Assembly (NCBI GenBank): GCA_964551435.1
Contig: CAZKBS010000008.1
Location: forward strand, 10,323 to 74,322
Reading direction: 5' to 3'
Source: UBA2020 sp964551435
GTDB taxonomy: Bacteria > Pseudomonadota > Alphaproteobacteria > Micavibrionales > UBA2020
DNA length: 64,000 nt
In this document: positions 41,513 through 50,603 of the stretch, in pieces
Layout: the number at the start of each line of letters is the position of its first letter
How positions within the stretch are numbered: the stretch's first letter is position 1
The notes under the pieces: generated by a model
What the model was told of the DNA's origin: nothing
Databases searched by the model: none
Seen by the model: only the letters and a program-made list of their open reading frames with translations
Translations under genes and position numbers: made by a program

Positions 41513-42073
41513 ATGAGCGATAACAATAATTTCTGGAACGATTTCAGAAACCGCAGCATTTATGGCGATGCTGCGGGCCCGCCCAAGAACGCAACGGAAC
41601 ATGCCGCCGACAACCTTGCGAAATTCGGGCGCAGCCAGCAGACCACCACGGGCAGCGGCGGCTCCGGCGGGTACATTGATATCGACATCAATTTCCGCTA
41701 CCCGTGGCCGCGTATCGCCAAATGGCTGGGGGCTGCGGCTCTTGCCTATGGCGGCGACCATCTGGTCACGACGTCTTTTTTCTCGCTGTCTTTCTTGCAA
41801 TGGGTATTCATGCCCGCAGCTATCATCGCCGGTACGATTGGCGGCTGGCAGCTGCTTGCGAATATATTCAACGCATCCATTTTCAACGGCATCCGTTTTA
41901 TCAGGTCAAAGTCGGTGCGCTATGCTATTGCGGGCAGCGTGCTTTTTTATTTCCTGTTTGCCTATCTTGACCGTAAATTTTTCTTTACCGGATACGCGGA
42001 CGAAGCCGGTATCGTCATCGGCGCGCTGGCAGGCGTTTTGCTTGCCCGCCGCAAAAAAGATCAAGCTCAATAA
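41513..42073 (+). CDS. unknown small membrane protein downstream of gltA
   Basis: 186 residues, ATG at 41513 with AAGGA upstream. The N-terminal 65 residues are polar and Asn/Gly-rich (SDNNNFWNDFRNRS, TTTGSGGSGGYIDIDI). Then come three or four hydrophobic helices: about 70-90 (IAKWLGAAALAYGG), 97-122 (VFMPAAIIAGTIGGWQLL), 142-160 (AIAGSVLFYFLFAY) and 168-180, ending in a basic tail (RRKKDQAQ). No family recognised. It overlaps the end of the convergent queuosine salvage gene by seven bases. Confidence 0.72.
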   Translation: MSDNNNFWNDFRNRSIYGDAAGPPKNATEHAADNLAKFGRSQQTTTGSGGSGGYIDIDINFRYPWPRIAKWLGAAALAYGGDHLVTTSFFSLSFLQWVFMPAAIIAGTIGGWQLLANIFNASIFNGIRFIRSKSVRYAIAGSVLFYFLFAYLDRKFFFTGYADEAGIVIGALAGVLLARRKKDQAQ

Positions 42074-43056
42074 AAAACCGTCAGGGTACGGTGCCGCGGC
42101 CGCGCCATCAAATCCGGCTCATACCCGCGGTTCCACAGGATATGGTCAAGATTGACCGCCGTAATATCACGATAGTCCGCCGCATGCGCCGCATCGCGCA
42201 TACGCTCGACCGCGTGAATGGCGACAGCGCGGAGTTCTATTTCCGCATCACTGCCCGCCGGAATGTCTTCATTCCCATCAATCCGCGCCGCAAGGGCTGA
42301 ATCGTAAATCAAAACGCCCGCATGCCGCAGTACATGCGGCACCATATTGTCGGCAAATATGGTGAGGCGGTGCATGTCGGTAAAATCCGCAAGCCCCGCG
42401 CCACCCAGCGACAGCCAGACATCCGCCGCAAAAATCTGCGCACGTTTGTAGATAGGCACAGTCGCGCCGCGATAATCGGCGACATCGGCAAATCCCTGCC
42501 ATGCCCCCACCAGCGATGCGAGTTTTTCTGCCGAGCGCTCCGCCGCTTCCAGCAAATGCAGAGTTTTTCCGGCATAATCGGTAAGAATACGCTGGCCCGC
42601 CTCTTGCAGATGCCGCGCGAATAAAGCCATCAATTCATCCAGCTGCGGATGCAGGCCTGCAGGTATGCGAAAAATATCATGGCAGCGCGCGGGCGTTGCT
42701 GCCGCCCATGCGGCCGGAGCATCGAAACCGCCCTCATCGAAAGCGCGGCGCAGATGCAGCGCCAGATCGGCATATTCAAGCGCCGCGCCGCTTTGCCGCG
42801 CCAGTTCGAAATAGCCAGAACCGAAATTAATCGCATCAAGCGCAAGCGCATAGGCGGTTTTTTGCTCGGGCGTTGTGCCGCCGCCGAGGGTTTGCGTATC
42901 CAGCGGTGTCATCTGTGCACGGCGGTCTTTCAGCAGTCGCAGAGTAAAATCAGCAATATGCTCTTCGTTCAAATGCACATGCACCGCACGCGATGCCACA
43001 TCGGCAGCGGCGCGGCGGATATCGTCGGTAAATCGGGCATTTGGATGAAAAGTCAT
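42067..43056 (-). CDS. queuosine 5'-phosphate N-glycosylase/hydrolase (Qng1, DUF2419)
   Basis: 329 residues from the ATG at 43056, which overlaps the upstream gene's stop as ATGA. Family marks: N-terminal helix with FTDDIRRAAADVA, the NFGSGYFE motif near residue 75, RLTIFADNMVPHVLRHAG near 240, then EIELRAVAIHAVERM and NLDHILWNRG at the C-terminus. Qng1 releases queuine from queuosine phosphate so that it can be reused for tRNA modification. In bacteria this family is patchy and implies uptake of queuosine or queuine. Recognition is from motif order by eye. Confidence 0.85.
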   Translation of the reverse strand: MTFHPNARFTDDIRRAAADVASRAVHVHLNEEHIADFTLRLLKDRRAQMTPLDTQTLGGGTTPEQKTAYALALDAINFGSGYFELARQSGAALEYADLALHLRRAFDEGGFDAPAAWAAATPARCHDIFRIPAGLHPQLDELMALFARHLQEAGQRILTDYAGKTLHLLEAAERSAEKLASLVGAWQGFADVADYRGATVPIYKRAQIFAADVWLSLGGAGLADFTDMHRLTIFADNMVPHVLRHAGVLIYDSALAARIDGNEDIPAGSDAEIELRAVAIHAVERMRDAAHAADYRDITAVNLDHILWNRGYEPDLMARPRHRTLTVFY

Positions 43057-43898
43057 TCTTCGGACTTGACGACGGGCTCTTCGGCGGCGATTTGCTTGTC
43101 CAGCCATTCGGTGATCACATGCCCCGCATGATAATCATAAAGATCGTTATGATGGCCGCCGTTGATGGTGATGAATTCTTTGGGATGGCTGGCTTTTTCA
43201 TACAGGCGCTGCGCCAGCTCTATGGGTATCACCCCATCTTCGTCGCCATGCACGATCAGCAAATTGGTTTTGATATCGGCGATTTTGTCGATATTATCAT
43301 AGCGGTCTTTCATCAGGATATCGACAGGCAGGAAGAAGTATTTTCTTTTCGCTACATCAACCGCGCTTGAAAACGGCGCTTCGAGGATGAGGTAACGCGG
43401 CTGGATTTCATAGGCCATTTGCGTGGCAACGCCGCTGCCGATACTTTCGCCGTAAAGAACAATCTGGCTTGCTGTGTATTCTTTCTGGTCAAGAAACCGC
43501 AGCGCCGCGCGGCCGTCTTTGTAAAAGCCCTGTTCGCTCGGTTTGCCCGGATTGCCGCCGAACCCGCGGTATTCAACCAGCAAAACGCCGACGCCCTTTT
43601 CAATGAAATGCTGCGCCTTCACCGCGCGGTATCCCATATGGCCCGCATTTCCGTGATACATGACCACGATTTTCCCATCCCGTTTTTCCGGCGGCGCAAA
43701 CCATGCGATCAACGTCAGGCCGTCTTCGGTTTTCAGTTCGACTTCGCGCATCGACGGCGCGGCGCTTTCACGCGGGTCGCCGGGGTGGTTCTTGTCGGGA
43801 TGGTATTGCAAACTGCGCTGGCAGACATAAACCAGCAGAAGCACAACGGCATAAACCGCCAGCAGTTGAAAAACCAGACGCGCCAAAAACACCACCAT
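43053..43898 (-). CDS. membrane-anchored alpha/beta hydrolase (ABHD12/13-like, YfhR group)
   Basis: 281 residues from the ATG at 43898, which has GGAGG eight bases upstream. The longer frame overlaps the ABC transporter gene and is rejected. One N-terminal membrane anchor (VFLARLVFQLLAVYAVVLLLV). The hydrolase fold has the oxyanion motif VMYHGNAGHMG, VEYRGFGGNPGKPSE, nucleophile Ser in LYGESIGSG, acid Asp in HGDEDGVIP and His in GGHHNDL. Related proteins act on lysophospholipids or acyl esters; the substrate is unknown. It sits between msbA-like and queuosine genes in one minus-strand run. Confidence 0.88.
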   Translation of the reverse strand: MVVFLARLVFQLLAVYAVVLLLVYVCQRSLQYHPDKNHPGDPRESAAPSMREVELKTEDGLTLIAWFAPPEKRDGKIVVMYHGNAGHMGYRAVKAQHFIEKGVGVLLVEYRGFGGNPGKPSEQGFYKDGRAALRFLDQKEYTASQIVLYGESIGSGVATQMAYEIQPRYLILEAPFSSAVDVAKRKYFFLPVDILMKDRYDNIDKIADIKTNLLIVHGDEDGVIPIELAQRLYEKASHPKEFITINGGHHNDLYDYHAGHVITEWLDKQIAAEEPVVKSEE

Positions 43899-43899
43899 C

Positions 43900-45672
43900 T
43901 TATGCACCCTCCTGCAAGAGGCTGCCATAAAGACGGCTATAAGCACCACCCGCCGCCAGCAGTTCTTCGTGGCGGCCGCTTTCGACAATGCGCCCTTCGC
44001 TGAGGACGTAAATAATATCCGCATCCATAATGGTCGACAGCCGGTGCGCGACCACGACCGTCGTGCGGCCTTGTTGCAGACGATCAAGGGCGGACTGCAC
44101 CAGACGCTCCGACGTGGTATCGAGCGCGGATGTCGCTTCGTCCAGCAGCAGCAGCGGCGCATTACGCAGCATCGCGCGCGCAATCGACAGGCGCTGGCGC
44201 TGACCGCCCGAGAGTTTCACACCGTTTTCGCCGACCACCGTATCGTAGCCCTGCGGAAGCTCTATAATGAAATCATGCGCGGCGGCGCTTTTGGCGGCGG
44301 CGATGATATCATCTTCGCTCGCGCCTTCGGTGCCATAGGCAATGTTATCGCGCACGGTATCGTTGAAAATAGCTACTTCCTGACTGACCAGCGCCATGTT
44401 CTTGCGCAGGCTTTTCAGTGTTACATCGCGTATATCGGCGCCATCGATGCGGATAGCGCCGCCCGTGACGTCATAAAAACGCGGAATAAGATTGAGAATG
44501 GTCGATTTGCCCGACCCCGACGCCCCGACCAGCGCCGCCGTTTTGCCTGCCGGCACACTGAAGCTGACGCCTTTCAGCGCCTCCGTCCCGTCGGCATAGG
44601 TGAAACGCACATCGTCGAAAACCATGGTCGGCTGCGCGACTTTCAGTTCCGCCGCATCGGGTTTATCGACAATCGCGGGCGGGCTGTCGAGCAGCTTGAA
44701 CATCCTATCAGCCGACGCCAGCCCCATTTGCATGACGTTGTTGAGCTGCGCCAGTCGTTTCATCGGTTCATACGCCAGCAGGAACGCGGCGATGAACGAA
44801 AACAGCTGCCCCGTGGTGCTCTGCCCCGCCATCACCTGCATGCCGCCGTAAACGATGATGCTGACAATCGCAAGACCGCTCAGCGATTCCGAAATCGGCG
44901 TCGCCGTGGCCGATACGCGGTAGGTACGGTTCATCAGCGCAAGGATGCGCTGGATGACATGATTGATACGGTTTTTTTCGAATTCTTCCATGCCGTAGGA
45001 TTTGACGTGCTTGCTGCCCTGAAACGCCTGCCCGAGCATGCTGGTCAGCTGGCCCGTTTCTTCCTGCGTTGTCGTTGACACCTTGCGCAGTTTTTTACCG
45101 AGGCGCGCGACAAAATACGCCGCTGCCGGAAAGGCAAAAATCGACACCAACGTCATTTTCCAGTCCTGATAGACCATGACGCCGAGCAGGAACAGCAAAG
45201 TAAACACGTTTTTACCCAGCCCCGTCAGGCTCTGGTTCAGCGCGGCGCGGATATGGTTGACGTCCGATACGAACCGCGACAGGAGCATCCCGCTTTGCTG
45301 GCCGTGGAAAAACGCCAGGTCTGCATAGACCAAGTGGGCGAACATATCGCGCTGCATATCGGCAATGCAGCGCTGCGCCATGCGGTTCATCATCACCGTA
45401 TGGCCGTAGGTCGCAATGCCGCGCACCACGAAAACCAGCAGCACCAGCCCCGCCACCGGAAACAGCATGTCGCGGCGCTGTTCGGTAAAAATCTTGTCGA
45501 TGATGGGTTCCATCAACTTGGCCATGGCGCCCGTCATCGCCGCCGAAACCATCATCAGAACAACAGCCACAGCCAACGTGCCCACATAGGGCCGCACATA
45601 TTGACGCAGGATGCGCCGCATCAAAGGCCAGCTGGCCGTATGGGTGGGGGTGGAAACAGTAGAAGTCGCCAA
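43900..45672 (-). CDS. msbA: ABC exporter, MsbA/lipid A flippase type
   Basis: 590 residues: a six-helix transmembrane domain (about 25-320, ABC_membrane type I exporter) fused to one ATPase domain. The Walker A is GASGSGKSTILNL, signature LSGGQRQRLSIARAM, Walker B LLLLDEATSALD and H-loop VVAHRLSTIMDADI. Half-size exporters of this sort flip lipid A-core or other lipids. The symbol is by similarity and a drug or peptide exporter remains possible. The start at 45672 is a TTG without a clear ribosome site; the next ATG is 17 codons downstream. Confidence 0.88.
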   Translation of the reverse strand: MATSTVSTPTHTASWPLMRRILRQYVRPYVGTLAVAVVLMMVSAAMTGAMAKLMEPIIDKIFTEQRRDMLFPVAGLVLLVFVVRGIATYGHTVMMNRMAQRCIADMQRDMFAHLVYADLAFFHGQQSGMLLSRFVSDVNHIRAALNQSLTGLGKNVFTLLFLLGVMVYQDWKMTLVSIFAFPAAAYFVARLGKKLRKVSTTTQEETGQLTSMLGQAFQGSKHVKSYGMEEFEKNRINHVIQRILALMNRTYRVSATATPISESLSGLAIVSIIVYGGMQVMAGQSTTGQLFSFIAAFLLAYEPMKRLAQLNNVMQMGLASADRMFKLLDSPPAIVDKPDAAELKVAQPTMVFDDVRFTYADGTEALKGVSFSVPAGKTAALVGASGSGKSTILNLIPRFYDVTGGAIRIDGADIRDVTLKSLRKNMALVSQEVAIFNDTVRDNIAYGTEGASEDDIIAAAKSAAAHDFIIELPQGYDTVVGENGVKLSGGQRQRLSIARAMLRNAPLLLLDEATSALDTTSERLVQSALDRLQQGRTTVVVAHRLSTIMDADIIYVLSEGRIVESGRHEELLAAGGAYSRLYGSLLQEGA

Positions 45673-45822
45673 GAAGAGGTTTCCCGATGGACAGGTGTTA
45701 ATGATTTCTCAAGCCGTGTTATACTACAGTCAGGGGCGGGAGTTTAGTCTCTAATCCCCACCCAGTCAAAGATAAACATAATCAAGAATAAACATAATAA
45801 TAACAAAAACGAGGCGACAGTG

Positions 45823-46905
45823 ATGTTCGGCAAAGACAAAGATAAAAAAGGCCCCGACATTCCCCCGGCCAGTCCCGGGCTGAAAACCCAGTCGGAGGCG
45901 AACAAAGTCCACATGTCCGCGCCGCCGCGCATCGGCCTTGCGCTGGGCAGCGGCCTTGCCCGCGGCTTTGCCCACCTCGGCGTCATCCGCGCGCTGAAAC
46001 GCCACGGCATCGAACCCACGGTTATCTCCGGCTCTTCCATGGGCGCGCTGATTGGCGGCGCCTATCTGGCGCACCGGCTTGATGCGGTCGAGGAATGGGC
46101 CTATTCGCTGACGAAATTCAAGGTGCTGTCGTATCTCGATTTCCGCGTCAAGGCCAGCGGCCTGATCGGCGGCGAGCGCCTTATGAAACTCATGCTCGAC
46201 AATTTCGGCGAAGTACGCGTCGAAGAATTGCCGCACCCCTTCATCGCCATCACCGCCGACCTTGTGACAGGTCACGAGGTCTGGCTGCGCAAGGGGCGTC
46301 TGGTCGATGTAATGCGCGCCTCCTTCTCCCTGCCCGGCATTTTTCCGCCCGTGTTCATGAACAACCGCTGGCTGATTGACGGCGCGCTCGTCAACCCCGT
46401 GCCGGTTTCGGCCTGCTCCGCCAATGGCGCGCGCATGACGATTGCCGTCAACGTCGGCGGCGATATCATCGGCAAAAGCAAACGTCCCGGCGACACCATC
46501 CCGACGGTGGCGGGCTTTGACCTTCTGAATTTCGAAGGGCCGCAGAACCTCGAAGAGCAAAAGAAAAAAGGCCTTATTCAGCGCGTGTTCCGCCGCGAAA
46601 ATTCGGGGCCGAGCATTTTCGGCGTCATGGTATCGTCGCTCAACATCGTGCAGGACCGTCTTGCCCGCTCCCGCCTTGCGGGAGATCCGCCGGACGTGCT
46701 TATCGTGCCGCGTATCGGCCATATCGGATTGATGGAATTCGACCGCGCCGAGGAGCTGATTGAAGAAGGCGAAGCCGCCGTCGAACGCGCCATGCCCGAT
46801 ATCAAGGCCGCCTATGCCGTGCTGTGTACCGAATACGCGTCAGAGCCCGACGACGTCATCGACGATCCGCACCCACCATCGACCAAACCCGGGCCGCACG
46901 AGTAA
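45823..46905 (+). CDS. patatin-like phospholipase (RssA-like)
   Basis: 360 residues from the ATG at 45823 (GTG one codon earlier possible; GAGG upstream). The patatin domain starts near residue 37: glycine-rich oxyanion loop LALGSGLARGFAHLGV, nucleophile elbow GSSMGALIGGAYLA with Ser, then MRASFSLPGIFPPV, and the Asp in the DGALVNPVP motif. The N-terminal 30 residues are polar and the last 40 are acidic and Pro-rich. Members hydrolyse phospholipid acyl chains. The gene is divergent from the ABC exporter and ends with a terminator. Confidence 0.92.
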   Translation: MFGKDKDKKGPDIPPASPGLKTQSEANKVHMSAPPRIGLALGSGLARGFAHLGVIRALKRHGIEPTVISGSSMGALIGGAYLAHRLDAVEEWAYSLTKFKVLSYLDFRVKASGLIGGERLMKLMLDNFGEVRVEELPHPFIAITADLVTGHEVWLRKGRLVDVMRASFSLPGIFPPVFMNNRWLIDGALVNPVPVSACSANGARMTIAVNVGGDIIGKSKRPGDTIPTVAGFDLLNFEGPQNLEEQKKKGLIQRVFRRENSGPSIFGVMVSSLNIVQDRLARSRLAGDPPDVLIVPRIGHIGLMEFDRAEELIEEGEAAVERAMPDIKAAYAVLCTEYASEPDDVIDDPHPPSTKPGPHE

Positions 46906-46916
46906 TAGAAAAACAG

Positions 46917-46945
46917 AAAGGCGCGAAAATGTTTTCGCGCCTTTC
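46917..46945. terminator. rho-independent terminator after the patatin gene
   Basis: AAAGGCGCGAAAA (46917-46929) and TTTTCGCGCCTTT (46932-46944) are complementary, a strong GC stem with AT ends. It lies between the convergent patatin and HAD genes and could work in both directions. Confidence 0.8.
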
Positions 46946-46967
46946 CTTGATGTCAGATTAAAAAAGA

Positions 46968-47897
46968 TTATTCCTTCATCCGCGCGCGTTCGCGTTCGCG
47001 CAGGGCGGCTTCGGGGGTTTGCCAGATGAGGCTGTCCAGCACCCAGTTCGGGCGGATGCCGCCGTAGATTTGCGCCAGATGTTCCATTGACTTGCGGCGC
47101 TGGTCGGGGGAAATACCCGCCGGAAACGCGCTGCCGTGAATGCCGGAGGTGATAAAGGCCGTGTCCATATCCACGGCAATCGCCCCCGCGATGTCATGCT
47201 GCAAAGAGTCACCAACGACAAGCACGCGCGACGGAATGACACCTTCGAACAAGCCCTGCGCGTAGCGGAAAATGGTTTTATGCGGCTTGCCGATCAGATG
47301 CGCCATACCGCCGAGGTCGTGATAGCGTTTGGCGACCGCACCGGGGCCGACGGCGCGTTCATGGCCGTAGACGGTAATCATGTCCGGGTTCGCGCAAATG
47401 GCGGGCAGACGGCGCACGACGGCCTTTTTGAAAACGGGGTCGAGGTCTTCAAGCTTCGTGCCGTTCGGATCGAAGCTGGTGATGAGGATGAAAGAAGCTT
47501 CGTCAATATCCGACGTAATTTCGATGTCGAGCCCTTCGAGCAGCCCGCGGTCATCGGCGCGGGAAATCAAATAGCATTTCTTGCCGAGATCCTTGAACGG
47601 GGTTTCTTTCTGCGCGCGCAGCCCCTGCCAGGCGACCTCACCCGCCGTCACAACGGCTTTATACATCGACGGCTTGATGCCGAGTTTTTTGAGGCGTTCG
47701 ATATTGTCGTCGGCACGTTTGGCAGAGTTCGAGAGGATAACGACCTGTTTTTTGCGCTGTTTGAGATGATTGAGGCTGTCAATCACGCCCTCGTAAGCCT
47801 GAACGCCGTTATGCAGGACGCCCCACTGGTCCATGATGAACCCGTCGTAGCTGTCCATGAGTTCGTAAAGGCCTTGGCAAAACGTCATCGTTGACAT
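46968..47897 (-). CDS. TIGR01459-type HAD hydrolase (NagD-like, subclass IIA)
   Basis: 309 residues. Motif I is FIMDQWGVLHNG, with Gln where most HADs have another residue between the two key positions. This Asp-Gln-Trp-Gly form is typical of the TIGR01459 group. Motif II is VVILSNSAKR, motif III the Lys in IGKPHKTIFRYA, motif IV VVGDSLQHDIAGA. The substrate is unknown. The start at 47897 overlaps the HIT gene end by 13 bases and has GGGG upstream; another ATG at 47888 would give an ATGA overlap. Confidence 0.9.
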   Translation of the reverse strand: MSTMTFCQGLYELMDSYDGFIMDQWGVLHNGVQAYEGVIDSLNHLKQRKKQVVILSNSAKRADDNIERLKKLGIKPSMYKAVVTAGEVAWQGLRAQKETPFKDLGKKCYLISRADDRGLLEGLDIEITSDIDEASFILITSFDPNGTKLEDLDPVFKKAVVRRLPAICANPDMITVYGHERAVGPGAVAKRYHDLGGMAHLIGKPHKTIFRYAQGLFEGVIPSRVLVVGDSLQHDIAGAIAVDMDTAFITSGIHGSAFPAGISPDQRRKSMEHLAQIYGGIRPNWVLDSLIWQTPEAALRERERARMKE

Positions 47898-48346
47898 GCG
47901 GTCTTATCCCCTTTTGTCTCTGCCTGTTGTTCATGCGTGCCTGCGAAATGGGCGCGCAGCCGCGCGATTTCGGCATCGCGGGCCGCGGCGTCGTACGGCA
48001 CTTCCGGTATATCAAGCGCCCAGACGGGTTTGGGCCATGCGGCGTCCGTCTTGTAGCGGGCGAAAATGTGGATATGCAGCTGCGGCACCATATTGCCGAG
48101 CGCGGCGGTATTGATTTTATCCGGCGCATAAAGCGCCTTGAGCGCGTTCTGCGCACGGGCGATTTCAGCCATCAGCAACGACTGGTCATCCGGCGACAAG
48201 TCGCAGAATTCACGCACGCCCTCGCGCATCGGCACCAGATAGAGCCACGGCCAGTTTTTATCGTTTTTGAGGCATACGCGGCACAGCGCCCAGTCTTCGA
48301 CATGGAACGAACTGTCTGCCAGACGGTGATCGAGTGTGAAAGTCAC
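47885..48346 (-). CDS. HIT domain protein
   Basis: 153 residues. The HIT active-site strand reads VPQLHIHIFARYKTDAAW, with two of three His kept and Gln in the first place, the usual form in this proteobacterial branch. The N-terminal DHRLADSSFHVEDWALCRVCL and WLYLVPMREGVREF fit the same family. HIT proteins hydrolyse nucleotidyl linkages such as diadenosine or AMP adducts; the exact substrate is not set by sequence. It is coupled to the downstream HAD gene. Confidence 0.9.
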   Translation of the reverse strand: MTFTLDHRLADSSFHVEDWALCRVCLKNDKNWPWLYLVPMREGVREFCDLSPDDQSLLMAEIARAQNALKALYAPDKINTAALGNMVPQLHIHIFARYKTDAAWPKPVWALDIPEVPYDAAARDAEIARLRAHFAGTHEQQAETKGDKTACQR

Positions 48347-48457
48347 GCATCCCCCTTTGCATCGCTGCCACCGCCCGCATCCGCAAAAGCGGCCACGCGC
48401 AGCAACGCATATAATAGGCGATGAATAAGGCTATAAAAAAGTAAAAAAGCCGCTAAG

Positions 48458-49429
48458 ATGATGGAAACCGCCCGAAGGAGTGTTATAGAAAACGCCATGC
48501 GCCGCCCCCTTGTCATTTTTTGCTCTCTGACCGGACTGGCCGCGCTGGCGGTTGCCGCCGTTTATTACGCCCGCCCCGATATGCTGCCCGCGCTGCTGGC
48601 CCCCGCCGGAACGGCCGCGCTGCAAGCCGCACCCGCCAGTGCCGATGCGGCGGAAGACAAGGCTTTCTATGACGAGCTGGAGGTTCTGGCCACCCGCGAA
48701 ACCGCGGCAATCGTAACGGCCTATATCAACAAACGTGTGCGTGAAAAACCGCGCCTGCTGGCTGTTGCGATGGACTGGGCGCGCGACCATTCCGTCGGAC
48801 AGCAGGATTTGCAAAAGCTGAACGGATATTACTATCTGCTCTACAGCGACCTGACGTTTATGGCCTCGCAGGCGTTCAAAATCGCCGGTATCGAAACCGA
48901 ATACAAGGATATGGTGCGCACATCCTTTGCCAGCCTGCTGACGTTTGATTTACTGATGGCAACGGATGCCCTGCGCTGCAAGGACACATCGGTACGCGAT
49001 ATCCGCGGACCGCTGGTCAAGCCGCGCTATGAACTGCTGGATAACGCGTTTGATTATCTCGCGCCCGAAGATATTTACCGCCTGTTCCTGACCGTCAGCA
49101 AGGCGGAAAGCGCCATGGGCAGCCGCGCCCCGAATGCCGAACTGTGCGCGGGCGGCATTGTCGGCAAAACCGCGCAGCTGAACGACCCCGCCACGCAGCA
49201 TATCGAGGTTGACAACCCCGACATGCCCGGCACCAAACGTACCATCCTGATGCCGCCGCCGGATTTCACATTCACGCCGGAATATGTGACAGATGACGAA
49301 TGGCAGGAAGCGCGCGCCCGTATGCAGGCCGCCGTGCGCGATTCATGGTTCCAGCGTCAGATGAACCACAAACTACGCGAAAATGCGGCGCCGTCCGCCG
49401 TGCCCGAACAAAGCGAGCCGACCCCTTGA
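48458..49429 (+). CDS. unknown exported or membrane-anchored protein
   Basis: 323 residues (or 310 from the ATG at 48497). Residues 15-35 are hydrophobic after basic residues (LVIFCSLTGLAALAVAAVYYA), a signal anchor or signal peptide. An Ala/Pro stretch and a mostly helical domain follow: DKAFYDELEVLATRETAAIV, YYYLLYSDLTFMASQAFKIAG, and AESAMGSRAPNAELCAGGIVG. Two cysteines (DALRCKD, AELCAGG) could pair in the periplasm. No family recognised. The stop overlaps the next gene's TTG start (TTGA), so the two are translated together. Confidence 0.72.
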   Translation: MMETARRSVIENAMRRPLVIFCSLTGLAALAVAAVYYARPDMLPALLAPAGTAALQAAPASADAAEDKAFYDELEVLATRETAAIVTAYINKRVREKPRLLAVAMDWARDHSVGQQDLQKLNGYYYLLYSDLTFMASQAFKIAGIETEYKDMVRTSFASLLTFDLLMATDALRCKDTSVRDIRGPLVKPRYELLDNAFDYLAPEDIYRLFLTVSKAESAMGSRAPNAELCAGGIVGKTAQLNDPATQHIEVDNPDMPGTKRTILMPPPDFTFTPEYVTDDEWQEARARMQAAVRDSWFQRQMNHKLRENAAPSAVPEQSEPTP

Positions 49430-50478
49430 AACCTGTCAAAAAAGAATATCCGCCGATTTTCACGCAGCCCGCCGCAGGCGAAACCACAAAAATTATCGAC
49501 GGCCTTTACTGGGTGCGGTTTTCGCTGCCCTTCGCGCTGGATCACGTCAACGTCTGGCTGCTGGATAACGGCGAAGGCGGCTGGAACATCATCGACAGCG
49601 GCTTTAACGACGGCCCGACGATCGCGCAATGGGATGCTATTTTTGCCCAAGGCGTTTTGGCAAAGGGCGCCGTCGAAAATCTGTTCTTCACCCATTTCCA
49701 TCCAGACCATTTCGGACTGGCGGGATGGCTGCACAGCAAGACCGGCGCCAGCGTTCAAATGACGCCAGGCGAATGGCGCATGGTGCAATCGCTGACCGAC
49801 CCCGACAATGTCGAACGTCTGGAACAGCTCTACCGTCCCTATTATAACCACGCGGGCGTCGACGAAGACGTGCTGGAAAAACTGCTCAACCGCCGCATGG
49901 GATATCGCAGCGTCATCCATCCGCCGCCGCCGCATACCGAACCCGTGCATCCCGGCCAGACAGTCGCACTGGGTGGCCGCGCATGGAAAATCATCGGCGG
50001 CTATGGCCACAGCCCCGAACATGCGAGCCTGTATAACGCCGAAGATAAAATCCTGATTGCCGGAGACATGGTGCTGCCGTTCATCACCCCGAACATCAGC
50101 TATTTCCCCGGCAACCCGCCGGGCCATGACCCTGTCGATTTATATATGGAAACACTCAAAAGCATTCGCGCCGAGGTACCCGACGACGTGCTGGTGTTGC
50201 CGTCCCATGGCATCCCGTTCCGCGGGCTGCACGAACGCATAGACGACATTCTGGCGCATCACCGCCACAGGCTCGACAAACTGTCCGACGTCCTCTCCAG
50301 AGGCCCGCAAACCGGCTATGCCGCCATGCAGGGCCTGTTTGCCCACAGGCAGCTGAAATCCGGCGATGTTTTCTTTGCTTTGGGCGAAACCATGGCGCAT
50401 TTGGTCTATGAAGTCCGCCGCGGAAATGTCCTTGAAAGATTTGAAGAAAACAGGATTATCTATCAGCGCGCCGGATAA
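49426..50478 (+). CDS. metallo-beta-lactamase fold hydrolase
   Basis: 350 residues. The metal motif is FFTHFHPDHFGLAGWLH near residue 88, with later metal ligands in GHSPEHASLY and AGDMVLPFI. The C-terminal 100 residues (HERIDDILAHHRHRLDKL) form a helical winged-helix-like extension found in this branch. No ATG lies in frame near the domain start. A TTG at 49426 overlaps the previous stop as TTGA and gives MKPVKKEYPPIF, so I take it as the start. The substrate is unknown; relatives include glyoxalase II-like thioesterases. Confidence 0.88.
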   Translation: MKPVKKEYPPIFTQPAAGETTKIIDGLYWVRFSLPFALDHVNVWLLDNGEGGWNIIDSGFNDGPTIAQWDAIFAQGVLAKGAVENLFFTHFHPDHFGLAGWLHSKTGASVQMTPGEWRMVQSLTDPDNVERLEQLYRPYYNHAGVDEDVLEKLLNRRMGYRSVIHPPPPHTEPVHPGQTVALGGRAWKIIGGYGHSPEHASLYNAEDKILIAGDMVLPFITPNISYFPGNPPGHDPVDLYMETLKSIRAEVPDDVLVLPSHGIPFRGLHERIDDILAHHRHRLDKLSDVLSRGPQTGYAAMQGLFAHRQLKSGDVFFALGETMAHLVYEVRRGNVLERFEENRIIYQRAG

Positions 50479-50526
50479 AACCCTGATTTTCCGCCCAAAA
50501 AGCAATAATGTTACGGCAATGCTTGG

Positions 50527-50555
50527 TTGACTGGAATTTTCTGGCAAATTACACT
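50527..50555 (+). promoter_or_regulatory. sigma-70 type promoter for pepN
   Basis: TTGACT (50527-50532, 5 of 6), a 17-base spacer and TACACT (50550-50555, 4 of 6), 48 bases before the pepN ATG. Confidence 0.6.
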
Positions 50556-50603
50556 GCCTGATATTCATTCTCATTCACGCTAATGACCGGAGCCTGCACC
50601 CCC

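Noticed and set aside
43899..44183. Longer N-terminus for the alpha/beta hydrolase, overlapping the ABC exporter
   Set aside because: The extra part is the ABC gene read in another frame; the ATG at 43898 has a strong ribosome site and a membrane anchor follows it.
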